Assembly (NCBI GenBank): GCA_000733355.1
Contig: JNVV01000053.1
Location: 199,078 to 263,077, forward strand
Source of the DNA: Falciphora oryzae
Lineage: Eukaryota > Ascomycota > Sordariomycetes > Magnaporthales > Magnaporthaceae
Direction of reading: 5' to 3'
Length of the DNA stretch: 64,000 nt
The translations under genes and the position numbers were made by a program. The notes under the pieces are model-generated. The model did not search any database, was not told the origin of the DNA, and saw only the letters and a list, made by a program, of their open reading frames with translations. This document shows, one piece after another, positions 1 through 10,267 of the stretch (the first letter of the stretch is position 1; every line of letters starts with the position of its first letter).

Positions 1-949
1 AGGTGGGCGGGAGGTCGAGGTGCGTGCGTATGTCGATCGCACGGGTGAATTTGACTTCCCGCGCGTCGGTTGACGCGGCTTCCGACAGCAGGCGTGGCAG
101 TCTGGCCCGAGCGACGGATTTCCACACGAATGCGGAGAGGGCATCGTCTGTGGACACGAACCGCACGGGAGAGCCGACAGGTATTGTTCGCGAGGCTAGG
201 TCCTTGATCCCAGCCAGCGATCCCGCGCTGAAGTTGAAGTACACCCAGCTGCAGACTGGAGCCGGACCAGACGCGGCTGGAGGAGAAGGAAGCGTGCCGC
301 CTAGACCAAGTACTTGATCCTTCAGTTCGGCGCCTGGCTGGTAGGATTCGTCGAGGAGAGACACTAGGCTGTCTCGGGGCAGGTTCCCAATCCTCAGCTC
401 GTCGGCTATAAAGTCGTCGCCACGGCAGGCCTTGGATATGAGCTCCATTACCTCCGCCTGGCCCACAGCGTCTATCGTGCTGTGCGCAGCGGCGAATGTG
501 AGGAGCAGGCCACCCCTGACGAAATCAGCCTGGACGGAAAGGACCTCCCTCGGACCGCCGACGTTGCCCGGAAGCGTCTTGCGAGAGGCGAGCAGGTCCT
601 CGTCCAGCATGCTCATTGGGAAGCCCGCATCGGTGAGATCTTTCATGGTTGGCACTGCATCGTCGTGTCTGAGATCCTCGACGACTAGACGGGGCGCGGG
701 TGCCAATGCCTTGATCTTGAAGACGCCTGTGCTTCCATTGCCAGCCCCCTCGTTGACGACTTGGCCTGCTATCCAGGGGAAGCTGGCGGATGCCCGCCTG
801 AGGCCTTCGCTCAGCTTTTGAACGATTTGCTCATGGCGGGACTCGTCTGGCACTGCAAATATCAGGGTGAACTGAGTATAGATCTGGAGGAGGAGCTGTT
901 GGCCGAGAATGTCGAGTGCGACATCTAGGTCGTTGGGTGCTGCATCCAT
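1..949 (-). CDS. BAHD-type acyltransferase, 3' part beyond window (trichothecene 3-O-acetyltransferase-like)
   Basis: An uninterrupted minus-strand frame opens at ATG 949 and runs off the left edge, giving the first 316 residues or so. Residues 156-160 read HSTID, the HxxxD catalytic motif of the BAHD/transferase superfamily, in which the His deprotonates the acceptor hydroxyl. The surrounding N-terminal half (FPWIAGQV near residue 58, then the VRGGLLLTFAAAHSTIDAVG block) resembles fungal members annotated as trichothecene 3-O-acetyltransferases. The second family motif (DFGWG) would lie outside the window, so intactness cannot be judged. No intron is visible. The likely role is cytosolic acyl-CoA-dependent O- or N-acylation of a small molecule. 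The substrate cannot be read from sequence, and no trichothecene cluster genes are present nearby, so the family name does not mean toxin synthesis. Confidence 0.8.
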   Translation of the reverse strand, partial: MDAAPNDLDVALDILGQQLLLQIYTQFTLIFAVPDESRHEQIVQKLSEGLRRASASFPWIAGQVVNEGAGNGSTGVFKIKALAPAPRLVVEDLRHDDAVPTMKDLTDAGFPMSMLDEDLLASRKTLPGNVGGPREVLSVQADFVRGGLLLTFAAAHSTIDAVGQAEVMELISKACRGDDFIADELRIGNLPRDSLVSLLDESYQPGAELKDQVLGLGGTLPSPPAASGPAPVCSWVYFNFSAGSLAGIKDLASRTIPVGSPVRFVSTDDALSAFVWKSVARARLPRLLSEAASTDAREVKFTRAIDIRTHLDLPPT

Positions 950-2244
950 AGTGCCGAGGGTGTCTGACGAGATGTTGATTGAATGCGCGGTTCGAAAAGA
1001 GTTAATTGGTATTAGTATTGGACCCCCGACCTGGAAGTTCAAAATTCAAGGGGCCAGGACCGCCTTTTGATGGGAAGCCATCTCGCAGCCATTTTCGCAT
1101 CTCTTCTCCAGATACATAATGATTCAAAATGAGAAGCGAACCAGAATCTCCAAATGGGCCTAGAACACGAAATTCTCCGATATTTAAGTGGATGCATATG
1201 TGTGCCACCAGTCTTGGGCGGATAGGTGCTGCTGGTCTCTAAAAGTGGCCTCAGGAGGAGCCGGTCGGTAGACGAAGTCGTGCGATAAGCCTGGCCCACG
1301 AGGCCTTTTTCTTTATTCCTTGCACACCCAAGGCCTCTCAGAGGCTGCGACTGTCAATGCGTTCACTCGCACCCGTCCCGTGGCTCTGATCCATCCAGGG
1401 GAACAAACCAGCGAAAAGGAGGCAGTAAGCGGACTGCACAGGCAGCTGGAAGAGTCCTGATCCCAGACGAATGCATTGCTACCGAGGGGTTGAAGCTGGC
1501 CGATGACGCAAGAGACGCATCCCCTCGTTTTGTGTGCGGTGCAATACTGTGAAAGACTGTGCCGTCCCGCCCCAGCAGCTCGTGTTATCGCCCTTCCCTC
1601 CCGTCCACGCTACACTCAAAATCCACACGTGCTGTCTCCCATGTGCCTCCCGGCGGTGAATGTTGGCAGAAGCAGCAGCCGAACTTGGTAGGCCCGCCAG
1701 AGACACTGACGCTTTGCCGGTTCCGTCCCAGGGGTTGGAGCTTGGACCCGCCAAGCACAGCGGCCTCTCCAGCCCCTTCAATTGGCCTGAGGGGTGCATT
1801 TTTTTCTCTTCTCTTTTTTCTCCAACCCCGTCGCTCCAAGCAACCGCTCGGTCCAGCTCAGGCTGCCCACTTTGTTCCCAGCAAGTCCACTCCTGCGATT
1901 CGCTCCCCTTTCAACACTGGACTGTGCGCCTCCAGGACACGACTCTGGGTTCTGTGGACACGGGAAAAAAGAAAATCAGAGCCATTTCCTTAATCCATCC
2001 CCCCGCATTGTCCGGCAACCGCCACATCGGAGCCCGCATCGCCTCGCGCCCAAGCCGACGCATCACGCTTGTCCGCCCTGCTGCTGAGACGGCTGGCGAC
2101 CGCTCGGAGCTGCTATCGCCGATCCTCCGACCCCGGTCCCAACGCGTCTTCGATTGACAAGGCGGTCAGCTTCGTTGGGCACCACGTCTCTCGACCGCGT
2201 CTTCATTGCGCGTGTTTGCTTGTTTCGCATCCAGCCCGCCCGCT
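950..2244. other. Divergent intergenic region
   Basis: About 1.3 kb between two divergently transcribed genes. Small open frames here have no coding character. A CT-rich tract (about 1797-1830), typical of fungal promoters, lies roughly 420 bp before the plus-strand gene. I see nothing else I can support. Confidence 0.5.
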
Positions 2245-4002
2245 ATGTCCACCCCGAGTTCGGACCCGGGCCAGCAGCTGGCCGTCGTCGGCATGCCCTC
2301 CAGACCTGTCACCCCCGGGGACATCGACAGCGCCATGGCTGCCTCGCAGGTCACCCTGCCCTCGACTGAGCCGCCCGCGTCGCCCATGGACCTGTCGGCC
2401 TCTTTCAAGACTGAGCTCAACGACGACCGACTCGAGCCACCATCCATCATCCCCTCATCGCTGACGCCACCCCCGTCGTCCCAGCTCCTTCTCGGGCCCG
2501 GCGGCCCTAATCCTCCTCACCTTCTGGGCGAGTTTGGGCCCCCGCAGGAGTCTAACATCCTCTCACCGCCCATCACAGGCCTGGCTGGACCGAGGAGGGA
2601 TTATACCATAGGCGGCGCTGAATACATCGCCCCGACACCGTCGCAGGTGATACAGGCGCCGGCGGACGAGCTTCGGTCGATGATGCAGGCTTCTATAGCC
2701 GAGCACGCGCGGCTGAAGATGGAAGCTGCCCACTTCAAGCTCCAGCACCAGCTTCTTTGCATACAATACGACGAGGACGCCAAGCGGGCCGAAGTCGAGC
2801 ACGAAATGGTAAGGCGGGAAATCGACGCGCTAAGAACCGCCGAGCACTCCCGTCAGGCGCGGCGCGAACTCAGCTCGGCCGCAGAGTCGCTCCAGGCCAA
2901 GTACTCCCAGCTTAGGCTGTGGTATGACGAGGCCGTTCAAGAGAACGAAGCTCTTCACAAGCGGCTCAAGGGCGCGAAAAAGCTCATTCAGCACAAAGAG
3001 GAGGAGATCAACGCACTTACAGACGAGAAGGAGTTGCTGCTCAACCGGCTTAGAGAAAACCGAGAACACTTTCACCTGCTATGTAGTCCCGGCGGTCTTT
3101 TCCATGGTGCCGTAACCCCCAAGGCCCAGGCCGCCGCCACGACACCGGTCCAGCCTCCCAGGCAGGTCTCACGCCAGACTCCCAGGTCAGCCCAGCAGCA
3201 CAGCCACGGCTCGCGTGCGGAACGGGAGCACAACGAGGCCCCGTTTGCGGCACTCCTCCAGGTTCTCAACCAAGAGAACAACAGCGCGCCCTCGACTCCG
3301 ATCGCAACGCACAGGCCCGCACCTCGGATAACTTCTAAACATACGCGCAATGTCCAGTCCATGTCGTCGTTGCCCACCACACCGGCGCCCCGGCCCGGCC
3401 GTGAGTACGGAGGCTTGCTGCCGTCAGCAGACCTTGTCCCTCAAACCGAGCCACCCCAGCGGTACAGCGGCCGCGTCCTGGTCCCAGAAACGCCTGTTAG
3501 GAGCGCTGGTCGCAGGAGCCGCGAAAGCACCATCTCGGCCGAGGATCACGAGGAGCCTGTGGACAACCAGGAGCTCGCGCGCCAAGCCCTGTCGTTCGCC
3601 GTAGCCGCCGCGACATCTCACGCCTCCCACCAGTCCAGTGGCTCCCGCCGCGCGGAGCCCCACCCCGGTGATCAGGACGAGGAGGAAGAGGTGTTCGAAA
3701 GCCAAGCCAGCCAGGCGGCGTCGGAGATGCTCCGGCGTGACCCGCGTGAGAGTTTCGACGTGGCCAGCTCCGCCGACGGGTCGCGGGATCCGACGCCCGC
3801 CCCAGCCGAGAAGAGCGCTCGACTGCAGGCCCGGCTGTTTGCCGGCACCTCTGAAAAGAGGAAATTCAGCGGCGGCATTGATGCTGGCGCGTCCGAGGTG
3901 CCCAGGTCCGACGCGGTGAGCCCGACTAAGAAGTTGAGGATGGCGGGAGGTCTCAGGGAGGGCCGGGTCGGCCTGGGCATCCAGTACGACCACAACGCCT
4001 GA
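2245..4002 (+). CDS. Conserved fungal coiled-coil protein of unknown function
   Basis: A single exon of 585 codons. I chose ATG 2245 (MSTPSSDPG) because the frame further upstream begins without an ATG and 2245 has a purine at -3. Residues 1-135 are Pro/Ser-rich and disordered. Residues about 140-277 form a long charged heptad-rich coiled coil (ARLKMEAAHFKLQHQL through LLNRLRENREHFHLL). The remaining 300 residues are low-complexity Ser/Pro/Ala/Gln with an acidic patch (DEEEEVF) and a basic C-terminus containing SPTKKLRM, a possible nuclear localisation signal. There is no enzymatic motif. The layout suggests a scaffold or nuclear structural/regulatory protein, but that is inference; I do not recognise the family. 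Confidence 0.8.
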   Translation: MSTPSSDPGQQLAVVGMPSRPVTPGDIDSAMAASQVTLPSTEPPASPMDLSASFKTELNDDRLEPPSIIPSSLTPPPSSQLLLGPGGPNPPHLLGEFGPPQESNILSPPITGLAGPRRDYTIGGAEYIAPTPSQVIQAPADELRSMMQASIAEHARLKMEAAHFKLQHQLLCIQYDEDAKRAEVEHEMVRREIDALRTAEHSRQARRELSSAAESLQAKYSQLRLWYDEAVQENEALHKRLKGAKKLIQHKEEEINALTDEKELLLNRLRENREHFHLLCSPGGLFHGAVTPKAQAAATTPVQPPRQVSRQTPRSAQQHSHGSRAEREHNEAPFAALLQVLNQENNSAPSTPIATHRPAPRITSKHTRNVQSMSSLPTTPAPRPGREYGGLLPSADLVPQTEPPQRYSGRVLVPETPVRSAGRRSRESTISAEDHEEPVDNQELARQALSFAVAAATSHASHQSSGSRRAEPHPGDQDEEEEVFESQASQAASEMLRRDPRESFDVASSADGSRDPTPAPAEKSARLQARLFAGTSEKRKFSGGIDAGASEVPRSDAVSPTKKLRMAGGLREGRVGLGIQYDHNA

Positions 4003-4374
4003 TTTCATCGATGTTGCTGCCCGATTCACTGTACCATAATGCTGGATATAATATTTGCATACCCGGGCGATGCTTTTATGGCTTTTTTTGAATTTTCACA
4101 TCAGGGTCGGGAGGGTACTTGGCGGAACAAATGGGACAAGAATGACGATCATGACACTTGATGAACCAGAGGCTCAAGCCTCCATCCAAATACCTACTTA
4201 GTTAGTTTTACATAGCGCTTCTCATTGGCTACGCAGGGTCAGATTGGCTTTTGCCGGCTAGTCACGATGCAATGGACTCACCACATGGTTCAAACATGGC
4301 GTGATCTCGCTTGCTTTGAGCTCAACTCTATATACAGGCACGGGGCCAGGAAACCTCATATGCACAGGCTACTA
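4003..4374. other. Convergent intergenic region
   Basis: About 370 bp holding the 3' ends of two converging genes. Moderately AT-rich, with no further feature seen. Confidence 0.5.
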
Positions 4375-5637
4375 CTACTCCCTGACAAACAGACCCGCCA
4401 TGCCCATGCCAGTGCCTATGCACATGCTCACGACGCCGACCTCGCCGCCGTCGCGCCTCAGGCCGTGCATCAGCGTGGCCGTCATCCTGGCGCCTGTGGC
4501 GCCGAGCGGGTGGCCCAGGGCGATGGCGCCGCCGTCCGGGTTGACCTTGCCGTCCTCCCAGGCCTTCTCGAGCCCGAGCTCGCGCACGCAGTGGATGGCC
4601 TGGCTGGCGAAGGCCTCGTTGATCTCCCACCTGTGCACGTCCCCGTTCGAAATCTCCAGCTGGCGCAGCAGCTTGGGGATCGCGATGGCCGGGCCGACGC
4701 CCATCTCGTCGGGCGCGCAGCCGGCCACGGACGCGGCGACGAACCGGCCCATGATGGAGCTCGTCAGGCCCAGCTCGGCGGCGACGCTGCGGCGCATCAT
4801 GAGCGTGGCGGCCGCGCCGTCCGACACCTGCGACGAGTTCCCCGCCGTGCTGGCGCCGTCGGGCTTGAAGGCCGGCTTGAGGCCCGCCAGCTTCTCGGCG
4901 GTCACGCCGCGCCGCACGCCGTCGTCCTTGGTCACAGTGACCTCCTGCAGCTCGCCGACGGCGTTGCCCTGCCTGTCGACCTCCTGGAACCGCGTGCGCA
5001 CGGGCACGATCTCGGCGTCGAAGTGGCCCTTGTCCTGGGCCCGGGCCGCGCGCGCGTGCGACTCGGCCGCGAAGGCGTCCTGGTCCGCCCGTGACACGCC
5101 GTACCGGGCCGCGACGAGCTCGCTGGTCAGGCCCATGGGCATGACGCAGTCGCGGGCGTCCTTGACGGGCCCGTTGCGCAGCGCCGGCCACATGTCGACG
5201 GGGATGGCCTTGGAGCCGTAGTTGCGTGTCATGCTCTCCATCCCCGCCGCGATCCCGACGCCGATGGTCTCGGACCGGATCGCGGCCGCGGTCGCCGCCA
5301 CGGCCTGCAGGGAGGAGGCGCAGGCGCGGTTGACGGTGTGCAGGGCGGTCGAGTGGGTGTCGTAGCCGACGTGGTTGAGGGCGGCGCGCGCGGCCTTGGA
5401 GCCGCCCAGCTCCGAGAGCACGACGCCGACGGAGACGTCCTCGACGGCCGTGGGCGGCAGCGACGGGTTGCGGTCCAGGGTGGCGCGCAGCACGGCCGCC
5501 AGCATCTCCTCCGGGTACGCGTCCTTGAGCTGGCCCCGGTTGGAGCGGCACACGGGCGTGCGCAGCGAGGAGACGATGACGACGTCCGTGGGGGACTTGG
5601 CCAGCACGGCGCGGATGCCTCTTGGGAGGACCGACAT
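4375..5637 (-). CDS. 3-ketoacyl-CoA thiolase / acetyl-CoA C-acyltransferase
   Basis: Thiolytic cleavage of 3-ketoacyl-CoA to acetyl-CoA and a shortened acyl-CoA, the last step of beta-oxidation. A single exon of 420 codons from ATG 5637; the frame upstream of it has no ATG. Thiolase landmarks: NRACASSLQA with nucleophilic Cys at 106 (the usual form is NRQCSSGLQA), NEAFA at about 340-344, GGAIALGHPLGATGAR with the catalytic His near 376, and CIGTGMG with the second Cys near 406. The length is normal for the family. The C-terminus (LFVRE) is not a PTS1, and I do not see a convincing N-terminal PTS2, so peroxisome versus mitochondrion is open. The substitutions around Cys106 are odd but conservative. 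A CCTCGG element lies about 230 bp upstream. Confidence 0.93.
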   Translation of the reverse strand: MSVLPRGIRAVLAKSPTDVVIVSSLRTPVCRSNRGQLKDAYPEEMLAAVLRATLDRNPSLPPTAVEDVSVGVVLSELGGSKAARAALNHVGYDTHSTALHTVNRACASSLQAVAATAAAIRSETIGVGIAAGMESMTRNYGSKAIPVDMWPALRNGPVKDARDCVMPMGLTSELVAARYGVSRADQDAFAAESHARAARAQDKGHFDAEIVPVRTRFQEVDRQGNAVGELQEVTVTKDDGVRRGVTAEKLAGLKPAFKPDGASTAGNSSQVSDGAAATLMMRRSVAAELGLTSSIMGRFVAASVAGCAPDEMGVGPAIAIPKLLRQLEISNGDVHRWEINEAFASQAIHCVRELGLEKAWEDGKVNPDGGAIALGHPLGATGARMTATLMHGLRRDGGEVGVVSMCIGTGMGMAGLFVRE

Positions 5638-6852
5638 CTTGGCTGTTAACTGTGGTGGTGGCCGCTTTTTGTCGAAGGTTGTCGGCGATGTCGGCGACAG
5701 GCCCCTGGAGTATGTCCTTTGCGTGCTCCCTTGATTCGTGACAGACACAGCGGTATATCTAGCAAGCGAGGCTCTTCTTCACATCCCCTTGGGTATCATA
5801 GATTTACAGAAGAAAAGGAAGCATATTCAACCCCCAAACAAACAGACAACCGACGGCAACGTTTCGCCTCGGGTATTCCTCGTCGCCCCTTGGCTTGGCC
5901 GAGTTTGTGGGGAGCTGCAGTGGGTCTAAACCGCCGAAGCGCTCAGCGCCATGCTGGCGGCGAGTCGGCAGTGAGATGCGGGATGGACGCGGGGTGGGAA
6001 GCTGGGCCCGGGATCCGGGCGCGGAAGAGAAGGTGGGAGAAAGATCATCCGGCCAGCCACAAGTAGCACAGCCTCGCGCGGTGGTGAGCCACAAGGTCCA
6101 TGCTACTAGTTACCGCAGCATGCATCTATCCCATCTCCTTCATCCAAGCTTGACTCCAGAACTGCATAAACATTCGCGGAACCTTTCCTTATTATCAATG
6201 CTCTTGGGGCACAGGCGGGACGAACCGAGTTTTCTCGAGACACCTGAGGGAACTAGGGGGCAGAGCTTCTTTATGCCTTGGTAAAATGCCGAGTCTACCA
6301 TAGACGACCAAGGAGAAGGAGGAGCCCTGGAGAAGCCAAGACAGAATAAACACAATGATTTGCATGCTTAACGGGCCCTCTATCGTGCCCAATCGCGACA
6401 CACGCTATCTCGGGGCGATCCTGAAACTAACGTCCATCATCCCCCAGGCCAAGACAAGTCATGTGCGTGGGCTCCAGGCCTGTCATGAAGTGACATCGCC
6501 TCCCACGCTCCGCCTACCGTCCTCTTCCCCGCGATTCATGGGGGGTTGCAACTGGCGCCACACCGCGACGGCAGCCAGAACCCGGGCGCGTTTGGGCTTT
6601 AGTTGCCGGGCACGAGAGAAACAAATTTCCCCTTGCGCGCCGCATGGCTAGGCGAAAAATGATATTCTCCGGCAAGGATATGCTTGTCGTCAAGGCTACA
6701 TATACACACAGACCGCCTACTGGCTGGTTCTGCCCTCGGCCGGAAGAAACAGTCGCGGCGGGGCGAGGCCGAGGAGCGCAATGCGACAGTTTATCGACCA
6801 AGAGAACGACGCTATTCTCAGCTCAGCGCCCTCGATATGGTTCAAGGAAGCT

Positions 6853-6884
<32 letters not shown>

Positions 6885-7981
6885 TTAGCTATTTGCGCGT
6901 TCCACCAACCGTGCGTTCGACCAGCCGCGAGCATCCATCACCCATCCGATGTCCAAGATGTCAATGTCAAATACACAGGATGCCCTCCATACCCGCGAGA
7001 GTCGGCGCAACTGCCCTTGAGGATGACAGGACAGCATTGGACGTGCTGTCCAATCGCACGAAGACCATGGCAAACGTCCGAGATGTCTCTTGTCCGACTC
7101 CCCAAGGAAGGAGTCGAGGCCCTCCTGCAACCTGAGTCTAGAAAAGTTCGCCCCTCTCGGCGCCTGTTTCGATCGTTCTGCAGGGACCGCGTATGTCCTG
7201 CCAAGGACCACACTCCGTACGGGCGCCGGCAACGGCTGGCCCCGACCCATCCTTTTGTGCTTCTTTTTAGAGTTTTCCATGCCCTCCTTTGCGTCCATCT
7301 TGCAAAGCACCCCGTCCCAACTGTCCCACGACTCGCCCTCAATCACTACCCCGGTTGTCAACCCAGGATTCACCCGCAGGGATGTGCACCAATCCCATAG
7401 GCTAAGCTTTTCGCAAGCCGTCCTAAGCTTTTCCTCCCGCCAGTGGAGTTTACCCCCGGCCCATCCGTTCCTCCTCCTCCCCCTTGCAGGACAGCACTTC
7501 GGTTTCGGGACATGTGCCAGCACGGTTGGGACGGTCCTCACGAGAACTCTAATCTATCCCACTTGCTGTCGGCTCCATCGCGAACCGGCCGTCAGAACAT
7601 GCCCCCCTGAGGCGAAATGCTAAGGGACCTGAGACCTCCTCCCAGAGGATATTTGCGAAAACAGGCATCTCCCTGCTGTCGTCTGCCGTGGCCAGACGCC
7701 GGTCTGCATCGATCAACCTCTCGGGATCGTTCATGTATATAACATCCCATCGGCCTGCCCCGGATGGCATGCCAAGTTGTCGCCTATTCTCCCCTAACGC
7801 CGGCTCGTTCTACGCCACAGCCTACTTCGTCTGTACTCTTGCTACTTGGCAGGCCTTCACTTCTTTCCCGAGCGTCAGTGTCGTTCTTTCGCCCATATTA
7901 AAAAATCAATAAACCATTTTCTATCCAATAATCCCTTCCATAGGCAACAACCAACCCACTCGCTACGCCTTAAAACCCACC
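5638..7981. other. Long divergent intergenic region
   Basis: About 2.3 kb between the thiolase and the secreted-protein gene. Small frames on both strands lack coding bias and mostly lack ATGs. It contains a poly-T run of about 26 bases (6860-6886). The last 150 bp before 7982 are C/A-rich, as in fungal 5' leaders. No gene can be supported. Confidence 0.5.
5867..5872. promoter_or_regulatory. CCTCGG box, candidate FarA/FarB (fatty-acid response) site
   Basis: CCTCGG, about 230 bp upstream of the thiolase ATG. In Aspergillus, FarA/FarB regulators bind CCTCGG/CCGAGG to induce beta-oxidation genes. The match is to the six-base core only, so it may be chance; the position before a beta-oxidation gene is what makes it worth noting. 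Confidence 0.45.
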
Positions 7982-8952
7982 ATGAAGTCCTTCGCTCCGC
8001 TGCTCGGCCTCGCGGCCGCCGTGTACGGTCAGCAGCAGCAGCTGAAGCCCAACGCCGTTGAGTGCGCGCAGGCCAACATCCTGGCGCAGCTGATCCAGGC
8101 CAACATCCTGGACCAGCAGGAGGAGCAGAAGGCCGTCGGCGCCGTGCAGGAGGCGCTGGCCAAGAAGGACCAGGTCGCCTTCGGCCAGGCCCGCGACCAG
8201 CTGCTCACCGTCGTCAACAACGGCATCACCATCAGGCAGGCCGCCCAGCAGATCTCGCCCAAGAACAACGCCGCCGCCGCCGGGCTCGATACTGTACGTT
8301 GTTGACTTGTTTCCCTCGCGCCAACAAATCCCCCTTGTCCCTGCTGTCTAGGAAGAAAACTGACTTGAGAACCCTTTGTTCCCTATGTCTAGGTCAGGAA
8401 TGCTCAGCTCACCGAGCTCAACCTTGCCCTCAACTTGACCGGAAACCCCGAGACCGACAACGCCATCGTCGCCGAGCTGCAGAAGGACTTTGCCGCCGGC
8501 ATCGAGCAGAACAAGAAGAACCTGGCTGCGGTACGTCGACAGTCCCCTCTTGGGAAACCCCGGACGGTCCCCATGACTAGGCCATTGGTGCACTTGCTGA
8601 CAAGGACCACAACCCACAGGCCCAGCAGGGATGCGGCGGGGCAGCCGCGGCCGGCGGCGCGGCCAACGGCAACGGCACCGCGGCCAAGGGTAACGGCGGC
8701 GCGGCCAAGGGTAACGGCGGCGCGGCCAAAGGTAACGGCACCGCGGCCGCCTGCGGCGGCAATGGCAAGGGCAAGGGCAAGAATAGCAACGGGAACAACG
8801 AGAACAAGGACCAGAACAACAAGAAGGCCGCCGACGACAAAGCCAACCAGGCTGCTCCGGCCGAGCAGGCCCAGCAGGCGGAGGGCGAATCGGCCAACAA
8901 CGCCGAGGAGAAGAGGGCATTGCGACACCCGCGCGCCTTCGGGTTGTGGTGA
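7982..8952 (+). CDS. Small secreted Gln/Ala-rich protein with short tandem repeat and Kex2-like tail
   Basis: Three exons, 7982-8293, 8393-8530 and 8620-8952; both introns have GTACGT donors. The product is 260 residues. Residues 1-17 (MKSFAPLLGLAAAVYG) are a classic signal peptide. Residues about 18-150 are helical and Gln/Ala/Asn-rich, with one NLTGN glycosylation sequon. Residues about 164-192 carry three 7-residue AAKGNGG repeats encoded by near-identical 21-bp units (8659-8743). The following stretch is Lys/Asn-rich, then acidic. The C-terminus is EEKR followed by 11 residues ending FGLW, so a Kex2 protease could release a short basic peptide. No known domain. A cell-wall, matrix or effector-type role is possible; function is unknown. 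Confidence 0.82.
8659..8743 (+). repeat. 21-bp coding tandem repeat
   Basis: About three tandem copies of a 21-bp unit (GCGGCCAAGGGTAACGGCGG plus one base) inside exon 3 of the secreted-protein gene, encoding AAKGNGG repeats. Such arrays are prone to length variation between strains. Confidence 0.8.
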
Positions 8953-10267
8953 GGCGAGGCGGACGGATTTTCTGTTGTGTTTTAGCGCTTTCGGTTCCAA
9001 CTGAAGAGGCCGGTTCTCACGAGAAAGGAACTGCAAGCAAAGGACAGCGGAATAAAGTCTGTATAATTGGGATTCGAAAACACAAAGCGTACCACCTGCC
9101 GTATTGTATCAGTGCATCAAGGACATGGGAAAACAGTTTCGTATGGGACGTGGGCACGACTGTTGCCATCGCGAGGTCTGGGTATCGCGTCGTAGTTCTT
9201 CAATGGGGACGGTGGCATCGACTTAGCTTGCAAAGGCCGTTCCAGTCTTTCCTTCAATTGACCATCTAAATAATGTGTGACAGGTCGTCAATCGATGCTG
9301 CTGGGAACGGGAAGAAACTGTCATGCCCTGTGCCGTTGGAGGATGCCACCGTTCCTGACATTGCCCACACGGGCGAACACCAAAACCTAAGGCATAGAAA
9401 TTCCCTGTATCTAGACACAAAATGCGTCCGACTAGACCAACCCAAGCAGAGCGTAGGGAGCAGTTCGAACATGCGGGAAGCCGAGACGGCAACTGATTAC
9501 AGAAGACAGAGGCCATTCAGACAGTCATGACCACAATGGGCGAGAGGCTTTCTTCTTCATGGCACCGCACAAGGCGACACGCACAATGAAAAAAGAGAGG
9601 TTGGGTATCAAAAATTACGCCAGGGTTGGCCCCGAAGGACAAACCAAAGCGGTCAGCGCCACGGTGTGCAATGCAGGCTTCCCACTCTCCGGCCGCGCCT
9701 TCATGATCGCGCGACTCGGCCAACAAGGTAAGTATGAAGAAGAAAAAGGAAAAGGAAAAAGTCAAAAGAGATCGGGAGGGACGCGAGGACTTTATAGGGA
9801 AAATCTGGCTGGGAGTGGGGCTCTGCGGATGGCCCGTGCTAGCTGCATATGGTCCGTGCTAGCTGGACACAATTTTTTTGGCGTCCTATTCGGGACACCG
9901 CCTTCAGGGATTCTGCCGGCTCCCCCACTCCAGGGCGGGCGTGGGGCAGCCAGACAGCCAATTCGGAATACTGTCAGGTGGGAAGGGGCGCAACGACAGG
10001 AAGTCGACCAGCATCAGTGAAGAGCCAGGCTGGCAAAGAACGGGATTGAATAGCAAATAACGTACATTGTCGTAGTATTGCCATGGAGCATCGTTCAGTC
10101 TAGACCTGTCTGTCCTGTCTGCCCTTGAATTGCACAGATAGCTCGCTGTCGGAACCCCATATGACCAATTCCAGTTCCATTCCCCAGCCTGAATAAGTCC
10201 CTTTTCAGCTAGGACCGGCGATTTTGTCCTTGTTGTACTGCCCCTCCATAAACAACGGACATCCACC
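8953..10267. other. Intergenic region
   Basis: About 1.3 kb between two plus-strand genes. No frame with coding bias and no structured RNA noticed. Confidence 0.5.

Noticed and set aside
4225..5221. Long plus-strand frames across the thiolase
   Set aside because: These mirror the GC-rich third positions of the real minus-strand thiolase gene, and their translations are Arg/Ala/Pro-rich shadows.
7090..7623. 177-codon plus-strand frame upstream of the secreted-protein gene
   Set aside because: No coding bias, no recognisable start context and no domain-like content.
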